From NCBI GenBank assembly GCA_029448655.1, contig JACCLO010000009.1, positions 1,116,001-1,180,000 of the forward strand: a DNA stretch of 64,000 nt. Direction: 5' to 3'. The notes under the pieces were generated by a model. That model was not told the DNA's origin, searched no databases, and worked only from the letters and a program-made list of their open reading frames with translations. The stretch's first letter is position 1. Every line of letters begins with the position of its first letter. A program made the position numbers and the translations under genes. Below are positions 48,581 through 59,493 of the stretch, piece after piece. This stretch comes from Wolfiporia cocos. Lineage: Eukaryota > Basidiomycota > Agaricomycetes > Polyporales > Phaeolaceae.

Positions 48581-51387
48581 GCATTCGTCGGCCTCGACGA
48601 ATTTTCCAAGTTCCCCTCTTCAGAGTGCCTCGGCGTCCTGTTCGTTGTAGATGTCGCCGTTCCCGCTGAGGGACGGGGTCGTAGGAGTTCGCCATACGAA
48701 GTGTTGGCGGCATTCATTCTGTCGATGACCTGGTTGATTGAGCCCACAAGTTCTGCAAATATAATCGGGGCAGTCGAGGATCCAGTGGTTAGCGGAACCA
48801 CATTGTCGACACGGCTGCTCAGGTGAGGGCCTCGCTGGTACCCGTAGGGAAGGGATATCACGGAGGTATTCGTTATGTTGGTACCTCCAGTGGTGTGCGG
48901 CTCGGTGGAGGTTTCGTGCGGCCCATGTTGGTAGGGAGGCGGTGTCTCGTTCATGCTCCCTCGCACCTCGCTCAAACTCCTCGCGGGTAATACTCTGCAC
49001 TGAAGGAGATCGTCGAATAGGCGGCGTGCTATTCGCTCTTCGCTGTCGCGCTGGGGTAGCCCTAGGGCTCGTCGGGCGTGCAGGTGGTTCACGTCTCCTG
49101 TTGCCTCCCATACCAGAAATACGTGGCGTCGGGTCTCTAACTCCTGTTCGGCGGGCCCTCTGAGTCTCGGTAGGCAACGGAAATAATACTCTATCGCCCT
49201 CCATAAAATCAAACGGCCTTGCAACTCGGCGTCGTTCGTCGGGGGTGAAAAAGCGGGCGGGTCGCGGTGTGTATTCGGATCGACTGGGAGTAGCGTGCTC
49301 GCGATCCTCGAAGTCGTTGAGCGCGTGTCGTAGTCGGGCCGTCGTGGTGGCGGCCAATCTGTCGATAAGTCTGTCGGTGAGTAGCTCAAGTCCCTCTCTC
49401 TGCGCTCTGATCTGCCCCTCCATTCGGACGAGGTCCTCGGTGATGTTCTGGTACGAGCTGTAGACGTGGGTGAGATCCTGCGCGATGTCGAAGAGGGCCG
49501 ACCAGCCATCGGCTCGGCCAGCAAAAGGTCCCTCGGCCCTGTACCAGAGGAGGGCGTGTCTAATCTGCAGATGTTGGGGGGAGTACCTTCTTGTTGGCGT
49601 ACCTCTCGGTCGGCCTTCTCGACGATCTGCATCGCCGGGGGTCGTGGTACGGCGGGGGAGTTGGTGGCGAGTCGTCGACATACTATTACTGTCCTGTTTT
49701 CGAGTGTCGGGGTTGTCCTGACTCTTGTTCTGTGGTAGTCTTTTATCAGCTCCTTGGAGTGCTCCAAGTTTGCTTCGTCTTCCCATGAATTGTCGGCCGT
49801 GGCATAGCCTTTCCACTTGACGAAGTATTGATGCTTCTTTCCTTTCCATCTGTCAGCCAAGATGGCTTCGACCTCGTATTCTTCCTGTCCCTTGATGATA
49901 TCAGGTGGCGGCCGTAAGTAATTGGGTCCGTGCACCCTTGTTTCTTTGAATGGTTTTAGTAAGGCGGCGTGGAATACCGGATGAACTTTCCAGCTCGTTG
50001 GTAACTGCAGCCGGTATGTCGTGGGTCCCATCTTTTCTGTGATAGTGAAGGGTCCTTCTCTTTTTGGTGCCAGCTTGTTAGATTCGTAGGGGATTGTTAG
50101 GTTCTTTGCGTCGAGCCAGACCTTATCCCCTTTCTCAAGCTTCGGCAGTTCTCTGAGGAACCGCCCTGCCATTCTTTTCTGGGCTAATTCATGCGCGATG
50201 AATGCCATCTTTCGCGCCTCTTTGATCTTCTTGATCCTGTCGACAGCTGCCGGGACGTTCCCTACTCGGTCATAGTCTGGGAATCCTCTCGGGACATATC
50301 CTAGGATTATTTCGAGTGGCGCTGGCCGGTTTTCGGTTCGTCTGGTGTTGTGTGCAAATTCGACGTCAGGCAGTCGTTGTACCCATTGGAATGGGTCGTT
50401 CATGCAATAGATGCGAAGGTATACTTCGATCTGTTGATTCATTCTTTCTGTCTGTCCGTCGGTCTGTGGATGGTACGCCGTACTCATCGCTGATTCTGTT
50501 CCCTGCAGCTTGCATAATTCCTTGAAAAGCTTTGATGCAAACTGCGGCCCTCTGTCTGAAATGATCTTTCGGGGGATGCCATATAGCGAGTAGATTTTTC
50601 GGTGAAATATCTCTGCTGCCCCTTCGCTAGTGATCGTTTTGTCGCATGGGGTGAGAGATATGGCCTTGGATAGGCCATGGTCGACAATCACCATCATGGA
50701 GTCATACTTTCCGACTCTTGGCAGGTCGGTGACAAAATCGACCGAGCACTGTGAGAAGGGGAGGGCGTCTTCCCGTGTCGGTATTGGTTGCAAAGGGGGT
50801 TTCAGCGGATTCCTATCAGGTTTCATCTGTTGACAGATTGCACAGCCCCGGACGTATTCCGCTATCATTGTTCTCATGTCAGGCCACCAAAAGTGGGTCG
50901 TAACCTGTACTGTTGTACCCCAGATCCCAGGGTGTCCGGCCGGGATCGTGTCGTGGTATTTTGAGATGACGTCCCGTCGAAGGCCCTCGTCCCTTGGCAC
51001 GTACATCCTGCCTCTGTAGAGCAGTATCCCATCCGTTTGTTGCCATTCATCTGCGGTGGTTCTCGCGGGGAATTCGCCTGTGCCCCCTAGAGCACGGATC
51101 GCCTGTTCCGCAGATTCATCTCGATCGTTGGCATTCTTGATTCGATCAATGATCGGGATCTGAATTGCGTGGACGACGAGTTCGTCTGGAATCATGGTGA
51201 TTCCCTCGTTGTCTTCGTTGCTTTCGTCCAGGTGGTACAACCTGGAAAGCGTGTCGGCCATGACTAGTTTCCTTCCAGGGACGTGCTGTAATTTCAGGTC
51301 GAATTGCGAAAGGAATAGATGCCATCTCGCTTGTCGCCGATTTAGGCGCTGTGCGCTTCTCCAGTACGTCAGGTTCTGATGATCGCT
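48577..51387 (-). pseudogene. pol: Element H pol, C-terminal part: RNase H end, integrase, chromodomain, long tail
   Basis: Frame open from after the TGA at 51388-51390 to 48577. RNase H end (ADTLSRLYHL near 51250), integrase zinc finger (HPGIWG...CAICQQ, about 50960-50840) and core with SVDFVTDLP, SDRGPQF and TERMNQ, chromodomain (YEVEAILADRW...WEDEANLEH, about 49890-49750). The frame then runs on about 380 residues of Pro/Ser/Thr/Arg-rich sequence without recognised domains. That tail overlaps a better-looking frame (48620-49681) with zinc knuckles, so part of it may be non-functional reading. Confidence 0.85.
48620..49681 (-). CDS. Overlapping 3' frame of H with two zinc knuckles
   Basis: 353 residues from MSTTRHQLP, in the -1 frame relative to pol; the frame is open up to 49849. 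N-terminal Arg/Pro-rich part, then a helical region (DLVRMEGQIRAQREGLELL and following, about residues 110-150), FFTPDERRRVARPFDF, an Arg/Pro-rich linker, and near the C terminus CRQCGSANHWILDC (CX2CX4HX4C) followed at once by CRTCGLNQPGHRQNEC (CX2CX6HX4C). Gag of H has its own CCHC, so this is an extra nucleic-acid-binding module at the 3' end of the element. It could be a separate protein or a frameshift extension of pol. The C-terminal half is repeated in the second H copy at 63428-63985. Confidence 0.65.
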   Translation of the reverse strand: MSTTRHQLPRRTTTPGDADRREGRPRGTPTRRYSPQHLQIRHALLWYRAEGPFAGRADGWSALFDIAQDLTHVYSSYQNITEDLVRMEGQIRAQREGLELLTDRLIDRLAATTTARLRHALNDFEDREHATPSRSEYTPRPARFFTPDERRRVARPFDFMEGDRVLFPLPTETQRARRTGVRDPTPRISGMGGNRRREPPARPTSPRATPARQRRANSTPPIRRSPSVQSITREEFERGAREHERDTASLPTWAARNLHRAAHHWRYQHNEYLRDIPSLRVPARPSPEQPCRQCGSANHWILDCPDYICRTCGLNQPGHRQNECRQHFVWRTPTTPSLSGNGDIYNEQDAEAL

Positions 51388-52101
51388 TCAGATCAAGATC
51401 CGATGCGGTGCTCCCTCCAATAGGTGCCGCCATTCTTCTAATGCTCGGACTATTCCGAGTAGTTCGCGATCGTAGATTTCGTAGTTCCGTTCTGTTGGTG
51501 TCAGGGATTGTGAGAGATATCCCACCGGCCGTTCGCTCCCTGTTTCATCTATTTGTTTCAGTACTGCTCCTGTGGCGAACTGAGATGCATCTGTTTCGAG
51601 GATGAACGGTTTCTCCTTGTCCGGTGTTCCTAGTGTGGGCGCCGTCGTGAATGCTTTCTTCATGAATTCGAATGCTGTCTGTTCTTTCTCTGTCCATTGG
51701 AACCCTGTCCCTGTGACCGTTTTTGTGAGGTCTACCAAGGGTCGGGCGTGCGTAGAGTAGTGATCGATAAATTTCCGATAGAAGTTTGCAAATCCTAGGA
51801 AGGATCTGACTTCTTTGAGATTTCGGGGGGTTGGCCACTCCTTAATCCCATTGAGTTTCGCTGGGTCCATCTGGATATTTCCTGGGGTGATGACTAGTCC
51901 CAGGAATTCGACTCTGTCGACACCGAAGGCGCATTTCTCGGGTTTCACAAAGAGATGGTTATCCATCAATCTCTGAAGGATCCGCCGCTCCCGTTCCTTG
52001 TGTATTTTCTCGTCTTCTGAGAAAATGAGGATGTCGTCCATATAAACAAGCACCCATCCTTCGAGGATTTCTTCTTTCAGGATTTCGTTCATCATTGCCT
52101 G
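51388..52101 (-). pseudogene. pol: Element H pol, RT C-terminal half and RNase H start
   Basis: From the solo LTR M boundary: MMNEIL, then YMDDILIF (about 52040), GLVITPGNIQMDP, FLGFANFYRKFI, and RNase H ETDASQFATG with YDRELLGIVRALEEW. Ends at TGA 51388-51390 just before SDHQNL, so pol is broken here in addition to the insertions. Confidence 0.9.
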
Positions 52102-52581
52102 TGTCACGGTTTTTATACCGTGGCATGGGCTCGATCCCGTACCCTCCTAGACATGTAGTCACATGACGTATTCGCCGTTTAGTGTAGTGGTCAATCGCCC
52201 CCGTAGCAGCGTAACTACTCACGTGTTTAGGTCGCCCTTGGCTCACGCTACTATAGCACATGACTGACATGCGCGCACGGTCCCTTACTGTAGGGTAGGA
52301 CTTACGACGCGCCTCTGTAGTACAGCATGTATATAGTCTACCGCGCTGGGGCCTTACAGCCCCATGCTTGTTATTCTCGACGTTGGGGCTTGTCCCCCTG
52401 TATACCATCTCTACCACTGTGTGCGACTGCTGGCTTAGCCACCCCTTAGACCTGCTTGTCTGTGCCTCGTCACTGCGGTGTGGGGACGACCTCTACGAAC
52501 CCCAAAGGACTTACGCGTTAGGTTGAGGGATACTAGGATAGCGGTACACAGGTTATACGGTATGAGCGTATATCTGTGTCA
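52102..52581 (+). repeat. Solo LTR M
   Basis: 480 bp, target duplication gcctg (52097-52101, 52582-52586), inserted in the H RT. Close copy of solo LTR L with scattered differences. Confidence 0.94.
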
Positions 52582-54011
52582 GCCTGAAAGGTCCCGGGTG
52601 CATTGCACAATCCGAAAAACATAACCGTGGGCTCGTACAACCCTCGGTTTGTTTTGAAGGCCGCTTTCCATTCGTCTCCCTTTTTGATTCGCACGTTGTT
52701 GTATCCCGCTCTAAGGTCCATTTTTGTGAAGATCTTTGCTCCTTTTAGCTTTTCCAGGAGCTCTGAGATCAGTGGTAAGGGATAGACGTTCTTTATCGTC
52801 CCTTCGTTCAGATATCGATAATCTTGACAGGGTCGTAGGCCGCTGTCTTTCTTTGGGACGAAAAAGAATGGTGACGCCATCGGGGATTTTGAAGCGACTA
52901 TGAATCCCTTGGCCAAGTTTTCTTTTAGGAATTCGTCCAGCGCCTGTTGCTCTTTAGGCGAGAGTGCATAGACTTTGCAGTCTTTCGGCACGAAATCGGG
53001 TTTTAATTCGATTGCATGGTCCCATGGTCTCGATGGGGGGAACGCTGCTGCGGACTCCTTACTGAACACCTTGGCGAAGTCCAGTAGGTGTTTCGGGACC
53101 ATCTCCTCAATCGTTCGTTCTGGTTCTGGGGTTTTTTGTGCGAATTCCTGGGATTTTGTCAGCGCTTTCCTGACAGCGTTGATGATTTGTATCTTTGTTC
53201 GGAACTTCTTTCGTGTTTCCCCTTTCTTTCCTAGGATCCTAGGGTTATCTTTTGCAAAGCGTCGGATCGCTTCGTACTCTTCGGGAGTATAGAGCTGCTG
53301 CGCTGTTTCTTCTGGCTGATCCGTGGATCCGAACCCTTTCTCCCCTCGTTCTGTTTCATCTAGGTCTTCGACCTCTAAGATGTCGGGGGTGAGGTGTCGT
53401 TCGAAAATTATCTGGGCTATTCGCATGCCCGGGATAATTCTATGCGCTTTGTCTGAGTAGTTGAAGACGATGCCTCCGACGTCTCCTCGGTAGTCCGAGT
53501 CTATGATTCCGGCTTGTACTACCAATCCGTGTCTGAGGGTGTTGCCCGATCGTCCGGCCAGCCTTCCATACGATCCCTTCGGGATCTTCATTTTTACTCC
53601 TGTGGAGACGAGTTTCCATCCTCCGGCGGGAATCTCGGTTTCTTCTGCGGCGTAAAGGTCATACCCCGCAGCTTCTTGGGTCCCCCTTGTTGGAATTTTT
53701 CCTTCTGGGGCAACTACCATCTCCACGGTATCCATTCGGATTGTGGCTTCCTGTTTCTTTTCTTCTGCCCCTAGTATCGATCGTACATCGACTGTTTGGT
53801 CCTTCCAGTCGATTGTGGGGTTTTCGTCTTTTAGCCATCCATACCCTAGGATCATATTTTCTGTTCCGATTGATCCTACGAGGAATCGGACTTTTCGCGT
53901 TTTCTGGGTCTTCGGATATCGTAGTAGTATGGTAGCTTCTCGGTCTATTCGCCCATCTTTGTTTTCTGTTCCGTCAACATTTTTGACGATGATCGGGTTC
54001 TTCAAGGGTTG
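52582..54011 (-). pseudogene. pol: Element H pol: protease C-terminal part, internal dUTPase, RT N-terminal half
   Basis: Right to left: end of protease ([26 protein letters not shown]), then a complete trimeric dUTPase (about 53690-53320) with motifs [42 protein letters not shown] and RGEKGFGST, a basic linker, [11 protein letters not shown], and RT up to GTFQA, where solo LTR M interrupts. The dUTPase lies between protease and RT, unlike the C-terminal position in A, C, E and I. No stop is seen in this segment. Confidence 0.93.
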
Positions 54012-54513
54012 TGACCCAAGACTCACTGTTGTTCTGTCTTGTTGCGCAAAAACGTCGATATGTGGCGAGTTGGGGTAGAACGAGTCAAGTGAAGCAGTAG
54101 TTATCAACTAAAGCGTCGTGTAACAGATTGATAGTTCTAAGGACTTAGGCCTTAGACGTATCGGCTTATATACATGTAGGGCACTACTCAAGAACTGCTT
54201 GCCCTAATGCTAGAAGGTCTGTGCGCTGAGCGGTAATGCTCAGCGCTTCTGGTATGGTGCCATAATGGCGTGCTTTGGTCTAACGTAAGCTAGGTTTGAT
54301 AAGCGGGCTAAAGGCCGTAGAGCGTTAACGCGGGGCCGATGACCATCGTGATATGACTAGGTAGTCTAGGTCTCTGACGTAGGATCTACAGGTCACGTGA
54401 TTGAACGAGGTTAGGTGTACTAACCGTCTTAGATACGACTTATTGGTAGGATAAGTCGGAATAATAGCTAGAAAATCGGGAAAAAATAGGAGAATGCCTA
54501 GAAAACTGTGACA
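54012..54513 (-). repeat. Solo LTR N
   Basis: 502 bp, target duplication ggttg (54007-54011, 54514-54518). The left end TGACCC is decayed, the right end GTGACA. The predicted start 11-mer AGAACTATCAA equals that of I, so it belongs to an I-related family. Only 18 bp of H (54514-54531) separate it from element D. Confidence 0.88.
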
Positions 54514-54531
54514 GGTTGCGTGGGCACCTTG

Positions 54532-55627
54532 TGTCACAGATTTATCTGGGGCTTACAGCATTTTTCCTACGATTATAGCAATTTACCTGGGATTTATACG
54601 TCTACCTACAAGTTATCTACGGGTTAACTCCCATTGCCACCACGACAAGCTCTTAACTGGGCTTATCAACCACATGACTAGCTTACGTAACGCTACGGTA
54701 CAACCACGTCCAATAGCAACACTACAGCATACGTCATACAGGTCTCGCCCGTCAGAGCAAGACCAGCCACGTCATAGATCCTAGATCATAATGATAGGCC
54801 GAGCGCGGCACGCTCGCATAATAATGTCCACAAGTACAAACAGTGCCTCGCGGCCTTGTACTATTGGGGCGGCCTTCCCGGCTTCCCACCGCCATAAGAT
54901 CCTTGATCACAATGGCACCTCAGGCGCGCCACGCCTTCGCATAATAATGGCAACACGGCCAAATAGCACTATATTAGCATCAAGGCAATATCGCTATAGG
55001 CTACGGCCTTCTCGGCCTCTCACGGACTCGGCGTTCTCCAAGTCCCGGGCTTCTGCCATCACGGCGTTGCCCAAACACCGGTCCTCGCCTCACGGCTAAG
55101 ACCACCATATGTTCCGGTAACCTTCCGGTCCGGACATATCACATGCTACGGTGCCTGCTGGCCCAATAGCATTACGACCTCGGCGTTCCGCCTTGGTCAG
55201 CACACGATGACCGGCCAATCGCCATTATACCTCACGGTATCCGGCAACCGGCATCCCTTATACCCGGGCTGCGCCCGTCTTCACATGTCCATCTAACGAT
55301 GAGACCACACGCTCTCTCTTTTACCATTGGCTCGGCCCTTACCGGCGGGTCACGGCCTTTGTAGAGTAGTCGTATCACTTGGTCGCCCTTATGGCAACCA
55401 AGCCCACACTCCTTATCGGGCATGCACTATACAGTAGCACATGACCCGTTAAATATGTGTATATAAGTAGGGCCTTGACGGCCTATAACCTTAGTTCTAT
55501 TCTTCTCGGCGTGCGCCGTAGAAGAACCTTCCACCTACTACCGTGCCTGATAACCTCTTCCTCACCTAAGTCGCCTAGTTCATCGCAGGATACTGGCTTG
55601 GTGAGTCCCACAGAGCCATCTGTGTCA
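54532..55627 (+). repeat. 5' LTR of element D
   Basis: 1096 bp, TGTCACAG to CTGTGTCA, the longest LTR here. TATATAAG at 55460-55467, predicted start AGTTCTATTCT at 55493-55503, GTGAGT at 55601. Small frames inside it are repeated in the other LTR and are not genes. Confidence 0.95.
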
Positions 55628-55694
55628 TAAGAATAGAACTACCTACCCCCCTGCGCCTCCTTAACTGGTGGCGCCTGGGTTTTTCCTCCAACAG
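55601..55694 (+). other. Candidate intron across the LTR end of D
   Basis: Donor GTGAGT at 55601, branch-like CTTAAC near 55663, acceptor after GGGTTTTTCCTCCAACAG at 55694. 94 nt, the same length as in A. Confidence 0.55.
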
Positions 55695-57060
55695 GTGTCT
55701 GAGATAGCGCAGGGGCCGCTACTCTCCTGCAAAGGGGATGTATGCTCCGTGGTTGTGGATATGGGATACATCGGCGGCGGGCTTAGCGGCCTGCTGCCAC
55801 CCAGTGGGGCTCTGCTTGCCTAATCAGCGGCAGGGTCCTGCGAACCCGGACTCCAGGGTTAAGGAGAGACGGCTGCTTCCTGGCAAGGTTGCGGCTGTCA
55901 GCGGTTGAGACCCGCCTATTGGGAAAAGGGGACCGTCTGCCTGTGTGCGCGCAGCCCCCTGTCTTGGCAATCCCTGTTCAGGGACCCAACACTACCAGTA
56001 GGATCCCCATAGGGATATGCGCTTCGGCGTATTCCCTTAGTTGGGTGTGGGAATCTTCCAAAGCCGCCCCCCAGGCGTAAGGGGCCCGCTTGGGATCTCC
56101 TTCGGGGAATCCAAGTGGTGAGGTGGTGCGGCTCGCAAGGCCAAACCAGCCGAGGTCACTCGCGGTAGCCAATAGCGTAAGTCCTACGGGCAGCTCGGTG
56201 TGCGAGCCTGGGTTAAACCGAGTTGGGGCCCCACCGGAAGCATGCGGCGTTGCCCACCATCCTTGATGTGTGAAGCGCTCGTGAATGCGCGATCTTAGAT
56301 CGACGGATGGTTTTTTAGCCCTGATGTGACACCCAGGTGGCTATAGATGGCAAGCCTTACCACTAAAGCGCGGACCGGTCGCGGTGTAATACTGCGACCA
56401 CTTTCCAGCTCATCTCCGCGAGGAAATGGGCTGTGTATCCTATTCCCAACCATGTGACCCAGCCTGTCAAATGCTGGCAGTCACCGACTCTCTTTCTAGA
56501 AGGAAGTCGCGCGCTTCGATGAAGACACCTGTCGGCTAACTTCCGCGCGGCGTCCTGATAAGGGCGCCCCTAACCATGCCCCCGTTCTTCTTGTGTTTGA
56601 CATGACCACTCAGCGTTGATCGCTGATGACGAGCTCTCTTTCAGGTACCCTGGTATCCCAGTCCATAAGTAGATAAATATGTAGTTTTAGTGGCGGCTCC
56701 TAGTAAATAGCAATACTTGTATTAGCTTAGAAACCGTCCAATAGCATTTGTATTCGCCTTTGGAAATCCTGCGTCACCTGCTGGTTCCCAGGTTATCTAG
56801 CCTGGTTAAGGTCGTCTATGTACATAAAAGGCAACCTTTACGTCTTACGGGTACACTTAGTCAATCGAAGAACGATACTAGTACCTGTTCCCTTAGACGT
56901 AGGATCGCGTACGCTTGGCAAATATATGCTTATAACTATTATTACTGTGGGAATAACCTAGTACCAAGTCGATTAGGATTCACATAATCCGTCGGCGCCC
57001 GTTTGACTTCGGTCTTCGCTCCTGAAAAGGGGATTCGGGTTATTGAGCATCTGTCATTTG
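55628..57060 (+). other. Leader of element D, shared with A
   Basis: Non-coding, with four blocks matching the A leader (55845-55866, 55909-55970, 56051-56084, 56162-56205) and CCTGAAAAGG at 57021-57030, matching the A hairpin before ORF1. In A, ORF1 starts soon after this point; in D nothing coding follows. Confidence 0.75.
55630..55640 (+). promoter_or_regulatory. Self-priming primer binding site of D
   Basis: AGAATAGAACT, two nt past the LTR, is the exact complement of 55493-55503. Confidence 0.8.
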
Positions 57061-59493
57061 GTCACATGTCATAAGAACCTTTGAACGGGGGCACCCCTTT
57101 CGGTAATGGAATTCCTGACAAGGAAATTACCATCCGTTTGGGAAGAGACGTCTGACAAGCGTCTATAAATAATTGGGTACAGCGCTGTTTCCACCAGCCA
57201 CCCACGTACAAACAGATCGCAACAAGATTACTTCATTGAATCTTGCAATCTGGGTTAGAGGAAAGGAAAACAAGGGACACACGCTATTGATACGCGTTCC
57301 CTTGAAGTGTAGCGGAGGCCGAAAGGCTTCTAGAATCACACTTCATTCGGCATTCTCGCACAATCGCCGAATTCACAACCGGTTCCACACCGGTCCCCCC
57401 CTGTATTGAAATCGACAATTTCGCACGCCACTCGCAAAATTCGTCACGAGGCTAGCTACCTCACTTTTGATTTCACTTCGATTCAACTTTTCTCTGTGGG
57501 GAGAATAACCGAATTCGAAAAATACACCTTAGCAATTCAATGCGATCGTCCGCAAAAGGTCTCGAAGAAGCACTCGAAAACTTCCAGAGATAACAAGGGA
57601 GCCCCCCTTATTAGGACAATCAAGCCGATTTGGCAATCGGTTATCATTTATTTGCTTGGTTTACGGAAACCTGCGCCGTCGAGACGCGCAATAAATAAAT
57701 CCGGATCTGTATCCTTACGCCAAGAAAGGATTACATCTCGTCACTACATCGAATATGGGCCTGGAAAACCCCTCGATTCCGACAAACTAGGGCTTGGAAA
57801 CCTTAGTATAAAAATCTGGTCGCATATGCGAGCGACTACTGGATACAGCCGTATATGGATATACGTCAAGAATACCTTCGGCCCACATCCACCCACCCTT
57901 ATCTGGGTATAGAGGCGGTTTAACCTCTTTAAAAACCAAAACCATCTGGATAGGTTCGATCGGGAGATCAAACGTGAAGGAGGGGGTGGAAACCCTAATT
58001 TCGCACCTAGGACCTTAACAAGTCCACTATCCCACGCTTACAAATGTACCTTACGGTCATTAAAGCAACCAACGACATGCACTAAGAGGCCTGATTACCC
58101 TCATTCATGCTCGTACTGTCCTATTCGTATATGGACGACAACCCTGTAATAGGAATATAGTAGCTATCTATCCAATAGCGAAATATATCCTTCCCCAACG
58201 ATCATCCCAGTTCCCACGCTTACAATGTCATACTCAATCGAAGAACGACTTTAACGACATACAAGCACATTGGAAACTACCGTCATCGCCACTACGTGAC
58301 CTCAGCCCTTACGGGATATACCTTTACGAGACAACTCCTGACAAGGATGTATGTTCTCACGGTTACCCAATAAGGCCTCACTACGGCAACGACACTACAG
58401 TCTAGGGAATACAATCATAAGCATATGAACATAATGCACAATGATTAGTACCTACACTATGGGGTTTTACACGAGAAGCCTACTCGTTAATAAATAGTGC
58501 ACACAACCACGAAGGCACAGCTTCATTCCGGAACTTACGACTCCGAAGAGATCGCTACTTAGAAGCAATCTAACTAGGGGACACAACCCCTGTAACAAAT
58601 GGGCATTGACAAATGTCACACGCTTAGTACTTGCGATACTAGGGAGGCAACGCCTCATAAACGTTCATAAGGCGACGCCCTTTAATAACCGTTCACCCGC
58701 ATAAGTCGTACAAAGTAGGATTACCCCTGTACAAGCACAAAGCCTAAGACACCCGCCACGCGAATGAAGGAACTTGCAATCCCATTCACCGCTAGGCAAT
58801 AGACGTCGAAAAAGCACCGCTATGCTACACTCAATGGGTACTACGCATAAGCAACATATCCGCCCAAGGGCTCGAAGAGACACTAGAAAATCTCCAGAGC
58901 TAACAGTGAAGCCCTCACTCTAAGGAATATCGCACAATGCTATCCGAAACACGTACAACGACACAATGCACCCTCCAATACGCTTGGCAAGCTATTAGGA
59001 GCACAGATTACTAGTAGACTCAAAGGCACTATATGTAGACCATTTCCATATCGCCTTCTACTACGAGTAACGTCATAAGCAAAAGCAACAATCCGACAAA
59101 GGTCGCGAAAAGGCACTTGAACACCTTCAGCGATAACAGGAGAGTCCCTCCTCTTAGGATCCGCGTGCACAATGACAATACACTCTAGTAACACGACTAT
59201 CCCTCCCTAACAACGGCATTTGACCTTTCGGTCATCACGCGTTGATAATCGCTAGTAACGGCATTTAGCACTCTGCTATCACGCGTTACAAATCACTATA
59301 AGGAATAAAATCGCCTTCCACGCTCAGGTTCCACTACAAGTCCTGAAACTCCCATTTATCCCTGTTCAATCGAAAAATTGAAGCAGCACCATAACGGCAT
59401 TTGACACATCGTCATCACGCGTTATACCGCTCTTGGGACGTACATAATGAGGAATAGTTTCATCAGGGACGATGAAACCTAAAGCGGGGGTAA
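57061..59493 (+). other. Non-coding body of element D with structured repeats
   Basis: No recognisable protein. Two GACA-loop hairpins (57112-57125 and 57146-57164). Three diverged copies of a roughly 75-nt module near 57547-57620, 58858-58930 and 59092-59165, each ending in a covarying 5-bp hairpin. Three copies of an ACGGCATTT...ATCACGCGTT unit near 59213, 59257 and 59394. The 168-codon frame at 57406-57912 has no family resemblance. Confidence 0.7.
59481..59493 (+). promoter_or_regulatory. 3' polypurine tract of D
   Basis: AAAGCGGGGGTAA directly before the 3' LTR; one pyrimidine interrupts the run. Confidence 0.75.

Noticed and set aside
54791..55099. 102-codon frame in the D LTR, repeated at 59753-60061
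   Set aside because: The repetition is only LTR duplication. The frame lies in the promoter region and has no protein features.
57406..57912. 168-codon plus-strand frame in element D
   Set aside because: No recognisable domain, overlaps one of the repeated structured modules, and the other module copies are closed in this frame. Treated as chance.
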